Source: Diphasiastrum complanatum
Lineage: Eukaryota; Streptophyta; Lycopodiopsida; Lycopodiales; Lycopodiaceae
Reading direction: 5' to 3'
DNA: 64,000 bases
Assembly: GCA_029204225.1 (NCBI GenBank)
Contig: CM055094.1
Span: 27,390,107 to 27,454,106 of the forward strand
Each line of letters opens with the position of its first letter. Position 1 is the first letter of the stretch. The notes beneath the pieces are model-generated. The model had not been told where the DNA came from, searched no databases, and worked only from the letters and a program-made list of their open reading frames with translations. The position numbers were made by a program, and so were the translations under genes. This document shows, piece after piece, positions 44,920-57,479 of this stretch.

Positions 44920-45300
44920 GTGGATTAATGTAGGAATCAGCATTCAAGTAAACCAAATAGATTGGATTTGTGATGTAAATCTTGTATATCTCCTTACAAT
45001 CCAGTTCTTGATGTTCTTGGGCTGTCCAAGAATCAAGAAATGAGTGTTTCTTGATCCTTGGACTGTTAAAATGTTGTTAGATTAGTTTCTTTTTCAGTTC
45101 TGTGGACTAATGTATGTGTAGAATAGTTTTGATGTTTAGGATCTGATTCAAATTTGTTTGCAGTAGTAGAGTAGGATTTCAATCACTGTTCAACGGTTCT
45201 ACATGCTGATTTTATGGTTGAACATTTTGGCATGCATGATTGACTGATTGTGGTCATTTATGCATGTGCTTTCAGTGCAAGAGTGACCAATCTGAGTGTC
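44920..45300. repeat. dispersed repeat H, copy 2, with hairpin
   Basis: Second copy of the repeat at 16.4-16.8 kb. The hairpin at 45026-45061 has arms CCAAGAATCAAGAAA and TTTCTTGATCCTTGG and a 6-nt loop TGAGTG; the other copy has TGGGTG. Both have 14 of 15 pairs, mismatched at the same position. Confidence 0.6.
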
Positions 45301-46694
45301 CTCTGACAAGTTTAAAACTTAGAAAATGTAGATCCATCATTCTGCTTGATCTAGGCATTGTAATAAACAAGAAACATCCAATAAATGCCTAAACAAGCCT
45401 AGTAACAGGTAGAATAGTTTTATAAGCAAGAAAGAAGAAGCCAACAGATTCTCTGGAGAAGGAAATCTGTCAAAACTCTAAATATCGAAACCTTACTTTA
45501 AAATATTTCTTGTATTGTTTTACTTTCAATAAATAGCTTCATTTCACGATGTGATCTATCAGCTAACCCACAAACTATATCAATGTCTAGATATATAGTC
45601 CATGTAAAAACTTTATTTATCATTTTAAAAATATTCAAAACTATTGAAGAAGTGACATTGGAGAAAATTTGGCCTTGGAAAGCGCCCGTAGGATGACAAT
45701 TTTTTGGCAATGTAAAATACTAAAATAAAATCTTTTTATGCCCGCAGTCCTGCCCACACAGTCTTCGATGGTTAGCTATTATGTGCATAATATAGTCTAT
45801 GGATGAAAAAAAAATCATAACTTTTGAACGATAGCTCAGTGTGAAGGCTCACATGATCTCTTTTCATATCTTTTTAATTTTGTTTGTAGCTAAAAACTTT
45901 GGTTATAAAGGCATACCAGCCTTTTGTTAAAGAATTTACAGTTTCTATACTAGTTTGTAAACGGTTAAGGAAAAATCGATAGGTATCGATTTTTAGAAAA
46001 TCAATACACTTGAAGTTTGTAATTTGATAAGAGTTAGGCAGTTATGGATAGCCGCAAGGCTATAAAGAGCCCATGTATTTAGTTGTTTTATTGAAATATA
46101 TTCCAAATAGAAGCGTTGAGGACCTTATTTGGTATATGCTTGTGTCTCACTCTTGTTGTCTTAATATTTCTGGGATAACGTCTTTTGCAAATGAGTAGCG
46201 AGTAATCTCTCTGCTCAACTAAATGTTATGAATCTAAATGTGATGAGTACACATCGTAGTACATAAATCTATTGATCTAATTTATGCTGCATCAAGAATG
46301 TCTTGGATCTATGTTTAGTACAACTGTATGATTTGTAGTCTTGATAAGTGGGATAATTGGTGGTGTGGATCCTCCAAGTTATTTGCATGTTGACTTAACT
46401 ACTTATGCAATACAACTATCATATAGTATCAGAACTATATGGATTCTCTGATATGTCTTGTGTAATTGGAGGGGTCTCTAGTTTGAGTCCGTGTTGAAGT
46501 GTAAATTGTGTACACAAGATTGTTAGATATATTGGAAGGATGTGTAAATTTAAATAAGCATTTACTTTATGAACATTAGGCGGTACTGGCTGCCTGTTTT
46601 GAACATCTGTTAATGACCAGATTATTATTAATTACATGATATGACACCCTGATTTCCATTGACATTTTGTGTTGTTCAAACTGGATCTTGTTCA
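45301..46694. other. no gene; possible old LTR
   Basis: AT-rich. GGCTATAAAGAGCCCATG at about 46058 could be an LTR promoter. TAGTATCAGAACTATATGG at about 46425 resembles a mutated initiator-tRNA primer site. An old LTR may therefore lie between them, but no partner was found. Confidence 0.35.
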
Positions 46695-47901
46695 GAGGCT
46701 TTGTGAGTACAGTATGACAGTAGTAAGCATTCGGCTACCAATAATAGCCCGTCGTTTATGCTTATGTACGATTATGAGCCTATGTCACCCATTGCAGTAG
46801 AGACTCGGACAATCAAATTTCAAAAGGTAACGGATTTCTTACATGATATGTAGGAAATGCTACGGATTGCACGTGAAAATGTCCAGTGTGCCCAAGATAG
46901 GGACCACCGGCATTATGCAAATCTGAAAAGATCACCAAGAGACTTTCAAGTGGGGGATTGGGTATATTTGAGAATCCCGAAGTATTGTAGTGTAATGTGT
47001 ACCGGCAAGCATTATAAATTGTCTCCTAAATATAGTCCGGTTAATTAGGAGCAATTAATTCTATCAAGATTGAATGGTTGTTATTTCCTTGCATATGTTG
47101 CTAGCAATAGAGCGCTTAACTCAAGAGAGTATTTGGGGTACTCAGAACTGAGTTAAAGTCATTTTTATCTTGATGGATATCCTAAGAGATTTTGGTAGGA
47201 TAAATTTTGTACCTTAGTTCTTGGAAAATTCTAAGTGTATTGGTACCAAGAAGCATTTATGACAGGTGTACAAGAAATTGTGGATAGTCTTGGACTATAA
47301 TTGTTTGGATCTTTAACTTTTGAACATTGATTTCCAATGTAAGGTGACATTTCACTCAGTGGTTCATGTAAATTGAGGTTACGTGAAGGTGACGTTCGTA
47401 GTTTGGAGATAATCATGTGCAATAGGAGAATTTATCTCTTAGTGTACTTCTAAAGACAGATATAGTACTTCAGTGTAGAGATACATAATTTGAGAATTAT
47501 CCCATCTCTAAGTACTTATTTGATATTGAAGTCAGACTAAGGATTGATTTTCAGGGTAAATGTGAAAGTGAAAATATTGATTTGTTAGCTTTTGAACTTG
47601 ATCTTCACGATTTGTCGACTGCTTGTCGACTGCTCATCTAGTGTATCATGTAAACTTAATTTATATGATGATAATAGTTGAATATATCAAAGATTTTGCC
47701 CATTTGGAGGACTTATCGCTCAATGTACCTTTGGACTCTAAAAGAGTACTCAGAATCAGAGATAAACAATTGAGAAATCGTTCTATCTCTGAGTGCTTTC
47801 ATAGTTGGTTGGTCAGATTGAGGATAATGATTCATAGCATACAAATTGGATCTTTCCTAGTTATTCATTCTGAGGACAAAACTGGTTTAAGGGGGGGAGA
47901 A
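46695..47901 (+). pseudogene. Ty3/gypsy integrase C-terminus and tail (copy F1) with polypurine tract
   Basis: Broken frames show a Y-N-S-S-K-H-S-A-T block, M-L-R-I-A-R-E-N-V, D-F-Q-V-G-D-W-V-Y-L-R-I-P-K and H-Y-K-L-S-P-K-Y, the usual C-terminal part of a gypsy integrase. Farther on, R-V-L-R-I-R-D-K-Q-L-R-N-R-S and E-D-K-T-G-L-R-G-G resemble the chromodomain-like tail of plant gypsy pols. The element closes with polypurine tract AAGGGGGGGAGAA (47889-47901). A similar tail is found at 57.2-57.5 kb. Confidence 0.82.
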
Positions 47902-48245
47902 TGTTACGTCCATGTCCAATATGTGGGATTCGAAATAAGTTCTGACATGGATAGCCGATCACTTCATCGTATGTGGTTATTAGTTATGCCTCGTCGATCG
48001 ATAAAGTAATTAATAATCATATGAGGGCCCACTAGACCTATAATTGGACATAGGAGCACTTGCATGGTGTTTGACTGCTATAATGCATGAATAGAAGGTC
48101 AATTGCTATTCCAGGTTGCATGGGGATCCTAAGAAGAATATTCTCTCCTCCTTGGAGAGAATATATACTAGTGGAAACTCGCCCATCTATCTATTGGATT
48201 TTTTTTATCCTTGTAGCCAGGAGCTGACCTCCTCTCTTGCATTCA
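47902..48245 (+). mobile_element. gypsy family F LTR start (copy F1)
   Basis: TGTTACGTCCATGTCCA directly follows the polypurine tract and aligns with TGTTATGTCCATGACCA at 57480. Both continue with TTAGTTATGCC(T/A)CGTC and GAGGCCCA/GAGGGCCCA phrases. The LTR's 3' end is not defined because of a SINE-like sequence. Confidence 0.7.
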
Positions 48246-48251
48246 TTTGCC

Positions 48252-48387
48252 ATGGCATGGGGGTGAAGTGGTTAGAGTATTGACTAGCCATTTCATGTTG
48301 GTTGGGTGGTTTTGCTCCACAGGTGTCCTTTTGGTTGCATGCAACATGATCTAGTCGGATCTTCACTAAGCTTTACACTGGAAAAAA
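48252..48387 (+). mobile_element. candidate tRNA-derived SINE
   Basis: GGGGGTGAAGTGGTTAGAGT resembles the 5' end and A box of a Ser/Leu-type tRNA. About 45 bp later GGTTTTGCTCC resembles a degraded B box (GGTTCGANTCC). The unit ends with a short A-rich tail (GGAAAAAAAG at 48381). About 135 bp long. Target duplication not evident. Confidence 0.4.
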
Positions 48388-49643
48388 AGAAGGTGATATT
48401 TTAATTTCGCTTTGCCAAACAGCTGTACATTCAAGAAGCATTCAAATTGTTGAAAATGAAACATCAAGGACTGCAATTTAGAATGATTAGATTTGTTTTT
48501 AACCAACTTTTATGCTCAAACTTACGTAGTAGCAACACTTTAGATTTTAGCAAATCATCACAATAGCTTATAGCTATTGGGGCAAACCAAAATAAGAACA
48601 CGGGAGAGATAATGTTTTATACGATATCATGAAAAGCTTTGTTGTGCATGTAATGCTTTATATAATATCATGAGAACCTTTTTCGTGCACATGTGCACTC
48701 GAAAAGCATTCTAATTGCTGGATAATAGAAAAACAAAGTAGCTTGCAATTTAGAGGAGCTTAAAAGTAAAAAAGTTATTGCTCAAACTCGCCTAGGAGTA
48801 CACCTTACCTTTTACTATTTAGCAAATCATCACAATAGCTTAAGCCTTACCCTTATCATGGCGAAGCTAAAAAGAAACAGATCCCATGAAATTGAAATTT
48901 GATCTTAAAGAAATCGAATGATGCAAGTGATGTCTTGTAATTATTGCTCCAACCATATTGTGGCTTCAACACATCTTTTGAATACATTGTAGAGTATGGC
49001 TCTCACACTTGAAGCATTTCCACAACATTGGGCCGAGTTTTTACCCAAAAGATTCGTCTTATTTGTCATTTCATCTACCTTGTGAAACTAGAAGTACAAG
49101 CTTACATGAGTCACACCAAACACTTAGGGATATGAATGAAAATAATGAGCTTTCATGATCTTCTACATGGATCATAGCCTCATTATGACAAATACACCAA
49201 ATAATAGGATATAATTGAGCTGTAAAGGCTTTGGTATAGGCATGAGTTGAATACAAGACTCCAATATTCCTTCCAATTATATGCAGTCCAATAGATTTTA
49301 AGGTTGAGCCATATGAAAGGCTTACTTTCCTAGTCACCCTCAAGCATGCACCTCGTCAACAAAGTTTGCCGAGTATCGCAGAAATTTGTATGTTGAGGTG
49401 ACCTTCGTGGGGGAGCCCTCACATGAAGGTAATGTCCCATAATATGATGTCCTCTACTATTTTCTTACAAAACTATACTTAAATATGAGATATTCTTATG
49501 ACTATCTGCAAATACAATGCTGGGAACATCAGAAAGCTGTGCCACTGAAATATTGTTATGAGTAGTGGCTGCTACGAATGCTACATTTCTGAATGAGCGT
49601 TCTAATGCTTTCGGCTAAGGATAATCTTATAAACAAACATTTA
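48388..49643. other. 3' flank of the permease gene, no other gene
   Basis: No convincing ORF. An imperfect duplication is present: CATCACAATAGCTTA near 48550 and 48825, with TATAATATCATGAGAACC and TACGATATCATGAAAAGC nearby. The proximal part should contain the 3' UTR and poly-A site of the minus-strand permease gene. Confidence 0.5.
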
Positions 49644-52110
49644 CTAGTGCTGGCCTGGTCTGTTGATCTCTATGTCACCAATTGAGGGATCATCAACATT
49701 GCGCCTTGGCCCATGGAATGTATACTTTCCTGAAGTGTACCAGTAGATGGCTCCTGCCAGCATGCAGCCAACCAAGCTGGGAGCTGCATAGTTGAAGTTG
49801 CTTCCTGAGACGGGGAAAGCTGGTGGCAGACAGAAAAGAAGGGACATGAGGCTTCCCCATGCTGAACCAAAACCTCCCACCCAGATCGCCCATTTGCCCA
49901 GCGAGAATGGACCTGGCTTGAAATCGTTGTCAAATATGTGACGGCATAGCAGCACTGCAGTGTAGGGGCCGTATGCTGTGATGGTGGACATGGCTGTGAT
50001 GGCATTGAAGGCAACGCTGCTTCCCATAGCTGGGAGCGTGCATGCAAATGAGCCCACAACTGTCACTATGGTTGCTACCAAGGGGATTTTCTCGCCTCTT
50101 GTTAGCTTTACTAGGAATTTGTAGCCTGGTAAACCCTGATCTCTGGCCATTGCGTAAGCCTGGAAATTGCAACAACGACAAGGAATATAAAGCCAAACAA
50201 AATGCATGTATTATCTAGATACTGGACTGCAGGTTTCTCCTCAGGTTTCTATTCTTTCCATAGATAGCTTGATCAGATTAATTTCGATCACTATCACAAA
50301 TGATAACCTTGTGTGTAGTGATATTTTCGTCACGTGTTTTACTGTTCCAAGTTAAATAGGTACAGTTGCACCTGGAATACTTTTCTAATTCTGGCAATCC
50401 AAAGCTCTAGAAACCACTTGTGTTTGTTCAGAAATGCCCTCTGAACTCGAGAGGTTCTATTTGTATTATGTAGATTACAGAATCAAAAGTTTCTCATTGC
50501 TTGAAAATCGACTGTTATGAACAGTACCGACAGATTTGATCTGTAAGCTGTACTCACCATTCTTGCTGTCAATGTGACATTGGTAATGTTACCAAAGAAG
50601 AGAGAGCATGCAGCCAACAAGGTGAACACAATGGCACCAGAAGCTCCGTGGTTGTATCTCGCCTGAAACACGTCATAAAATATCTGGGAAGCAGCTGTTA
50701 TTTCACCTCCGCCTGCAATTACACTCAGATCTTTAGCTATCAATCTCTACATCAAAGGTGCACGACACAGAAACAAAGCTAGAGTTTAAATTCTTGACGA
50801 AAACATTATTTCTGAACTCTCATGTTTTCATTTACTTTAATTGTAAGCACCTGTGACAGTGTTTGCGCTTATAAGGTTCTCCGGGCTCTGGATGCAGAAG
50901 GTCATAGAAAGGAGTAATACGAGCTCCGTTCCTGCTGTGGCATACATGCTATTGACCATGGCGCGTGGGGAAGCTGTGGCAGCATCAACGACCTCCTCCA
51001 CAACATGAGAGCCCACTTCGAATCCAGTCAGAATAGACTGGAACCAGGGAAGACCCAACAGCACCACCAACGCGGAGCTTTTGATGCCTTTATCCGGAGC
51101 ATGGACGAAGTGGGTGAACACAAATTTGGCGCTTTGATACTTAGGAGCAACTGCGAGCAAGGTAATGCAAATCACAGCTATGGATAAGATCTGGAATCCA
51201 GCACCGATGTCGCTCAGATATCCCAGCCATTTCGTGTTCACGATGGAAACAAGAAAATGCACTAGGAATAAGGCTGCAGTAATTCCCACTATCTGCAGTC
51301 AAAGCAATAGATCTCCACATCTTACTCAGATCCTTTTAGCTGCTTGAGCTTGAGTTGCACAGAATCATTAATAAAAATAACAAATTCTTAGGCTAAGAAA
51401 TGTTACTCATTGCTACAATCCTCCGCCATGTCGAATGGATCTAAATCTAATATCGTCTGTTCTATGTTACTCAACTACCAAAATTTCTCATGAATGCATG
51501 TAGATTTAAGATTATGTTATGAGAAAATTACCCCAGAATTGGACACCTGGTATCCTCCACCCTGTGCACCCCCAGTGCCAATAAGGATGGAGGTTGCTAT
51601 CAGCTGAGCAAGGAGATACTCATTGAGAGCTGTGCCACTGAAGGATCCGATCAGATAAGCCCATCCCACAAACCAAGAAGTAATTGGTGCATGCTTCTGA
51701 GGCACAAGCTTTGCTACCCAGAAGTACACACTTCCCAGAGTGGGAAACGCAGAAGCAATCTCAGACATAGCAAATGCCATGCAGAGTGTGCCAAAGGAGG
51801 TTGCAATGAATGCCCAAAAGATAGTAACCGGCCCTCCATACGTGTACATGTATCCATAGTATCCTGTGACAAATCCAAGGGGAGCAGTGTAATCAAAAGT
51901 ATAAGCCCATTGCTGGAAAGGGCTCATAACCCTTTTGTACTCCTGCTTGTATCCAAGCTTGTTGAGGAGCTTCTCATCTTTGCCAACAACTTCCTCGTTC
52001 CTTATAGCCTCTTCACAATCAGCAGCCTGAGCGTTCTCCTCACTCTTCTGCATATTGGGTGCCACTTTAGGAAGTAGTTCTCCCTCATGTTTCTTCCTCA
52101 GGTATTCCAT
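49644..52110 (-). CDS. amino-acid permease of the GABA permease/BAT1 type (APC superfamily), four exons
   Basis: Predicted 563-aa transporter of amino acids or GABA in a cellular membrane. Exons on the minus strand: 52110-51532, 51292-50851, 50712-50558, 50159-49644; introns GT-AG with phases 0, 1 and 0, and the joined frame is open. An acidic N-terminus (1-48) precedes K-L-G-Y-K-Q-E-Y-K-R (51-60), the conserved entry of this family. Then come Y-T-Y-G-G-P-V (89-95), S-E-I-A-S-A-F-P-T (116-124) and about 12 hydrophobic spans. Exon 2 has T-G-F-E-V-G-S-H-V-V-E-E; exon 4 starts A-Y-A-M-A-R-D-Q-G-L-P after M-A-R-type T-A-R-M. Plant BAT1 proteins are about 516 aa, so this one is slightly long. An in-frame ATG at 52212 would add a Ser/Leu-rich leader encoded by the CT repeat; 52110 is preferred. 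No defect is seen. Confidence 0.93.
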
Positions 52111-52134
52111 GAGGGGGGAGAGCGAGAGAGGGGG

Positions 52135-52161
52135 GAGAGAGAGAGAGAGAGAGAGAGAGAA
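52135..52161. repeat. (GA)n tract in the permease 5' UTR
   Basis: About 13 GA units between the TATA box and the chosen ATG. On the transcribed strand it is a CT-rich leader, a common plant 5' UTR feature. Confidence 0.9.
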
Positions 52162-52220
52162 GTGTGTGAGCAAGTGGTGGCGGTTTGTCACACATAATGG
52201 TGAAGGGCTCATTAAGACAC

Positions 52221-52227
52221 ATATATA
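52221..52227 (-). promoter_or_regulatory. probable TATA box of the permease gene
   Basis: TATATAT on the minus strand, about 110 bp upstream of the ATG at 52110. Transcription would start near 52190, with a CT-rich leader. Confidence 0.6.
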
Positions 52228-53392
52228 CTCACGAGTCTCTAGACAAAGTCTTTAATGAAAATCCAATAAGTGGTTTACTATTGTTTCATATTGTTTGATT
52301 CCTTTTGTTGCTCCCATGTGAAATGCAAGCTCTCAAATAAAAATTTACATCTCCCACGTACCTTTGTAAGGCTTCTAGAGGTATCTTGTTAGCTTGTCCT
52401 GTTTTTAATTGAAGTTTAATCTATGATGAGTGTCATTATTGACATTTCTCCACATTTGTTGTCAAGAGCATTGGGTTTTGAAATACTAAGTGGTATAAAA
52501 ACATTTGTTAGGACTTTTTTAATTCTATATCTTAGATATACAATAATGAGTTCAAGTTGTATAGGAACGTGGAGCTCTTCATGATGTCATTTATGTCCTA
52601 TTAAGGACCTCAAGGTACTTTTATGTCCTCATAACTATGTACACCCAACTTCCAAGTGTATATTCTCAAAAAGATCTACCAAGTCCATTGCAATGGGATT
52701 GAGTTCGGTAGAGTCATTTATTGTCGCCATGAAGGTACGGCCTCCTCCGACCCCACCCATTGCATAACAACATCTTGGAGCCTATGCTCTTAGTTTATGC
52801 TTGGCCAAATGTTGGATGTACATTGCTTGTTTGTACAAGTCAAAAGTAGTAGACTTGTGAGCATTATGTGTGGTGACAAAAGAAGATCCAATTACCCAAT
52901 TAAACTACTAGTCATGGACTTATGTTTTAAATTTGTTTCTCCCATGTTAATTTTGATCCAAACCTTTTTAATCCTAGCACACTACATCCTATGTCAACAT
53001 AATCAAAATCATCAATTTTTATGTGTTTAGTTACATCAAACTTTCAAATATAAGTATGTTTCACTAGGAATAACTAGGTCATAAATGTAATTCCCTAGAA
53101 ATGACTAGGTCTCAATATGACATCCAAACCATGCAACCAACAAGAAACTTAAGATCATCTTCATCCCCAAGTTATGTTATGTGAATGCTTGGAAGAGGAG
53201 ATAAATAACCAAAAGCTAAAAGCCAATAATGATGGAGGAAAAATATAGTGATTAGATGTACATTGCAGGGAATGAGGCTAGGATTAGAGATGTAACTTGC
53301 ACGTTAGGCTAGGGTTGAGGAGGAAACTCACCCTCTATACTTCATGTGAATAGGGCTCAACCCATCCATTTCTAATTCCAAGTAGTTATTCA
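52228..53392. other. upstream region of the permease gene, no other gene seen
   Basis: AT-rich intergenic DNA. A GACTAGGTC/AACTAGGTCATAAATGTAATTCCCTAG duplication lies near 53070-53110. No transposon coding is recognised. Confidence 0.5.
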
Positions 53393-53488
53393 AACTGTGT
53401 AAAAACATGAAGAAATCTGCAGGTCTGAATAAAATTTGGACAAAGATTAAAATGTCGATTTGTTGATTAGTAGGAGAATAATCCAACA
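53393..53488 (-). mobile_element. copia family C LTR fragment (LTR start)
   Basis: GTGTAAAAACATGAAGAAATCTGCAG and GATTAGTAGGAGAATAATCCAACA match the start region of family C LTRs in minus orientation. Only about 96 bp remains. Confidence 0.75.
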
Positions 53489-53499
53489 CAGCTCAGTGA

Positions 53500-53985
53500 T
53501 TGGCCTTAACAACACCTCCAGGTCATCAAGGAGCTCCAGCTAATATGGTAGAACTAAAAGTTGTTACAAAGCAAGATGCACTCAATGGATGGGACCAATT
53601 GATCCTTTCCATGATCTTGTGACCAATGAATATTATGATTTTTATGTTGTTGTACAATAATAGAGACCATCGGCAAGAGTACCACTAGGATGTTTTGGAT
53701 GTGGTGAGAACTATCAAATAGTGGAACGTCCTAACAAAGACAAACTCACACTTTTTTTTGTCAAAACAATGTTTATGGACATTGGTATAAGGACTGTTTG
53801 GCAAGAGCGAAAATGCCAAACACAACTGGACCAATCAACATGATTTCCATCAATCCAAAAAAAGCTTTTGAGAATATATTATGCACAACTCCAACAGAAG
53901 TACATCAGCCAACTACACAAAGAGATGGCAGTTACAAGAGCTCAAAAGTGAAAGAAAGTTGTTCCAAATTCATCACCTACTAGAT
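53500..53985 (+). pseudogene. Ty3/gypsy gag fragment with decayed zinc knuckles (copy F2)
   Basis: Near 53690 one frame reads G-C-F-G-C-G-E-N-Y-Q, a CCHC knuckle with later ligands lost. Near 53775 another frame reads Y-G-H-W-Y-K-D-C-L-A-R, the second half of a further knuckle. The frame 53798-53983 continues M-P-N-T-T-G-P-I-N. Stops and shifts throughout. Confidence 0.6.
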
Positions 53986-56900
53986 CAATATCGAATGATC
54001 AGTGGACCTCTAGAATATCATATAAGGCGGTTAAGGGTTTTCTGGAAGGAAAAGCTGATGGTATGGGACATCAGAGGTAGTAAGTGTGATCGGGAAATGT
54101 ATTTCACAGTTAGGATTTTGGTAATCCTTGTAAATAATTGCTTAATACCGGATATTAATTTCCTGAATAGAATTCATTCAGTTGAATTTGTAACTGATAT
54201 CTTTGTAACCATTGAGTTATCCGCAGTTTTGGATGTCAATTATGAGGGTTAGAAGTGGAATCTGATACGCGGATTACACTGGATTTGTTAGTTGACAGAA
54301 GCTTGTCCCTAGACTTGATGCATCAATAGGGTTTCGAAGCTTGTCAATAACCAGAAAGGTTCAGAGTGTAATAGTGAACCATGTTAATTCTTCTGTCTAA
54401 GTCACATAATCGGATGTAGATTATGGTATCCATCTGATAGGCATGCCAATCATCCAAATAAATGGATTCTCCAGTGTATGGAAACAAGAGATAATATCCT
54501 ATATGGATTATAGGACATCTAGATGATCAGTGGATCTCTAGAATATCAAATAAGGCGGTTAAGGGTTTTCTGGAAGGAAAAGCTAATGGTATGGGACATC
54601 AGTAATTTTGGAAAAAACATTCTAGGACTGTAAAGATCTGATGATCAATGGTGTGTTTAGTACCTAGTCGTGATATGGGAAAGAAAAAAAGCATTCGATC
54701 AAATGTGAGGTATTTTGCAAAATTTTGAGGTTTAATCTAGATCCCAATGTGGTATCTCATTATTTACAAAATCAGAGGCTCTCATATCTATTTCTCGCTT
54801 TCTTAATTAATCCTTCACTTCTTAGTAATTTCTCAAATATAGGATATCAGACTGATTTATATGATTCTTTCCAGCATGAAGTTATTCTTCTGAAAGACTT
54901 TTATGTCATATAAATTACTACTTGTGTGAATAGACTTGGAATTCAAATAAATTCTAAGGTTAAAATGTTTCAATCTCTTAAACCATGGAATATTTCTGTT
55001 GCATAAATAGATTTTGATGGAATAATAGTTTCTATCACTCAGAGTGAAAATATTTGAAGGAGAAGTTATGTGTGTAATAGGGTGAATCCTTTAGTGGAAG
55101 CACTTATTACTGACTTTTCTTGGATTTAGATATTTTCATATATCATCTTTCCATTTAACTTTTATGGAAATTTATAATTTCTTTAAAAGGAGAGGTGAAG
55201 TGGTGGGATAAAATTCTATTTGGGAATCTGTTGGTTGCATAGTTTTGAAAAAGAGACAACTGTGATATAGAAATGAGATGTGGTCTGAAAGTAATTTCGG
55301 ATGGATTCAGAGTAAGATACCCAATTGGAACTTTTCGAAATAAGAGAAATTCTCTAGGGATTGTGTGGACAATCTGGAACTGGAACTGGTGTGGAATTTG
55401 AATCAGTATCTATAAGTAGTACAATAAAAAGTCAAAGGTTACTATTTTCATTTTTTATTGGAATAGAAGTAAGTTTGATCAGAATTTAAATCTGAGAGTT
55501 CTATATTGGATCAACCTAGTCTTAGTTTAAGTACTAGGATCATAGTGGGTTTAATTAGTGGGAGAAATTATGTAATTAGAAGTAAGTGGGATTGGAAAAT
55601 TGCTGAGTGTGAATTTTATTCATCTCAGAGATTTTTCGGATATGTTATTTACTCATGAGAAATAGAAAATATTTTGTAGCTGAATTAAAAGATCTCAGTG
55701 AGATATGTGAATAACATATGTGGGTTCTGGAGGAATCTGCCAGATAAAAATGTGTTTATGTACTGGATCATAGTGAGATTATTTTCATATTTGCACAATT
55801 AATCTTGTATGAATCTATTGTATAATCCTAGTTACTAAGGTTATCTGGTGCACTTAATCTAGTCGGTGAACATAAACATATGATCAAGTATTGTTTTGAC
55901 AGATACTTGCAGAGTTAACAAATCTTTGTATAGAAGATTTATGGATTAACTTATAAATGATTTGGGTAAGGATCTAAATGTGGTGTTCTACTAGTATAAT
56001 TGAATTCTTCACCTAGACATTTGAGATTTCTGAATCATTGGCAATTAACTTGAGTAATTGATTACTCCAGAGTGAACTTAATCGGTAAAACAATCAGTGT
56101 GATGTGGATTCATCGGGAACTGATGGTTTTTGAATTATATTGCTTGTAAGACGCATGATTAGTGAATCCTTTGGGTTTATCGATTAAAATTAAGTGCATT
56201 GGATATACAGTATTCTTGGGATAGAATATTCCTTAGTTAAGGAAGGGACTTAGCTCATTAGTGATTGTATCCCAGAGAGCTCAATTGGATAAAGAATCAT
56301 AATGGATCCAAGAATAATAACTGAATCGATATTCAGCAGGACTTTGGGTATCTAGATTTGATTCTAGATTGTAATCTAAAGTTTTTTTTAGTTGAAGAAG
56401 ATTGTCATTTTGGTATGCATTCAGTCTTTAATTACCAGTGGTTTATAGAACTTGAATAATCTACACTTCAGTTAAAGAATCCTGATTTGAGAGTATTCCT
56501 GAAATCCAGTATTTTCCTGTTGGAAAAGATTTTGGAATAATTCTTACTTTTCCTGTTGAGTTATGTGGAACATATACTCCAGTATCTTATAAATGGTTGA
56601 GTATGGTTTTGGATTCCAGAAAGTTATGATTGATGAATCATACGAATCTAAATATTTATGATTGACGGATCATAAATAGATACTTAATTATTATCAGAAG
56701 ATTATAAAGAATGGTGATGATACTTAAGTGTGATGGTTAATTCTTGATCTATTATTTGAGTAAGAATTTGAATCAGTGTTTTTGAATCTCTCTACTCCAG
56801 TGATATATTTGAGGACCTATGGATCTCACAAATATTCTCACAAGATAAGTATTTTATTTGTGGAGAATTGAATTTATCTAATCGATGTCATTCTACTACA

Positions 56901-57479
56901 GTTTATGGTTTGCAGATGCTTGAGTACAGTTCTTCATTTGAATTGGATCTCCAGTTATCTTAGGAGACAGACAAGTCTATTAAGATGAATGAATGCTATT
57001 TTTCTCGTCATTCTATATCTTAATGATTCTCCTAGAGATTCTAGTTGAATGAATTATCATATCTTAGAATTGAATTCTAAGGATATTTGTACTTGAAAGC
57101 CTATGAATTATTTGTCATAGTTGTGGATAATTTCATACTGTAATTAGCATTATTTTATTATTTCTTTAACTTTAATCTCTTAAGTTAAGTTATTTCACCC
57201 AGTGTTTCATGTAAGTGCTTTACATGAGGTGATGTTACTAACTTATGGTGAATATAACCCAGTTGAGAAATTTATCGCTTAGTGTACTTTTTCAAACCTG
57301 AGTTGTACTCTAGAGCAGAGATTAATGATTTGAAATAGGTTTATCTCTGAGTACTTGTTTGATATAAAAGTCAGACTAAGGATAATAATTTTCTCGGTTA
57401 ATATTGAAAGTTAAAGGAACTGTAATTCTTTCCTGTTTAGAGAGTTTCTAAGGATAGAAACAGTTTAAGGAGGGAAGAA
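53986..57479 (+). pseudogene. heavily decayed gypsy pol region (copy F2)
   Basis: 3.5 kb of AT-rich DNA with hardly any ORF above 60 codons. Its last 300 bp (57190-57479) parallel the tail of copy F1 (47335-47901), for example TTTCACCCAGTGTTTCATGTAA against TTTCACTCAGTGGTTCATGTAA and GTCAGACTAAGGAT in both. It ends in polypurine tract AAGGAGGGAAGAA (57467-57479). Individual pol domains are no longer legible to me. Confidence 0.6.
53995..54602. repeat. 80-bp direct repeat (two copies, 528 bp apart)
   Basis: 53995-54074 and 54523-54602 differ at only three positions. Both contain the phrase AAGGCGGTTAAGGGTTTTC. The surrounding DNA is far more degraded, so the duplication is younger than the decay. 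Confidence 0.9.

Noticed and set aside
45498-45710. 70-aa minus-strand ORF
   Set aside because: No motif, AT-rich, and no support from neighbours.
49670-50196. Alternative minus-strand frames over the last permease exon
   Set aside because: Shadows of the permease exon, whose frame shows family motifs and splices correctly.
54725-54913. 62-aa ORF in the decayed gypsy region as a gene
   Set aside because: Short, AT-driven composition, no motif, and embedded in a dead element.
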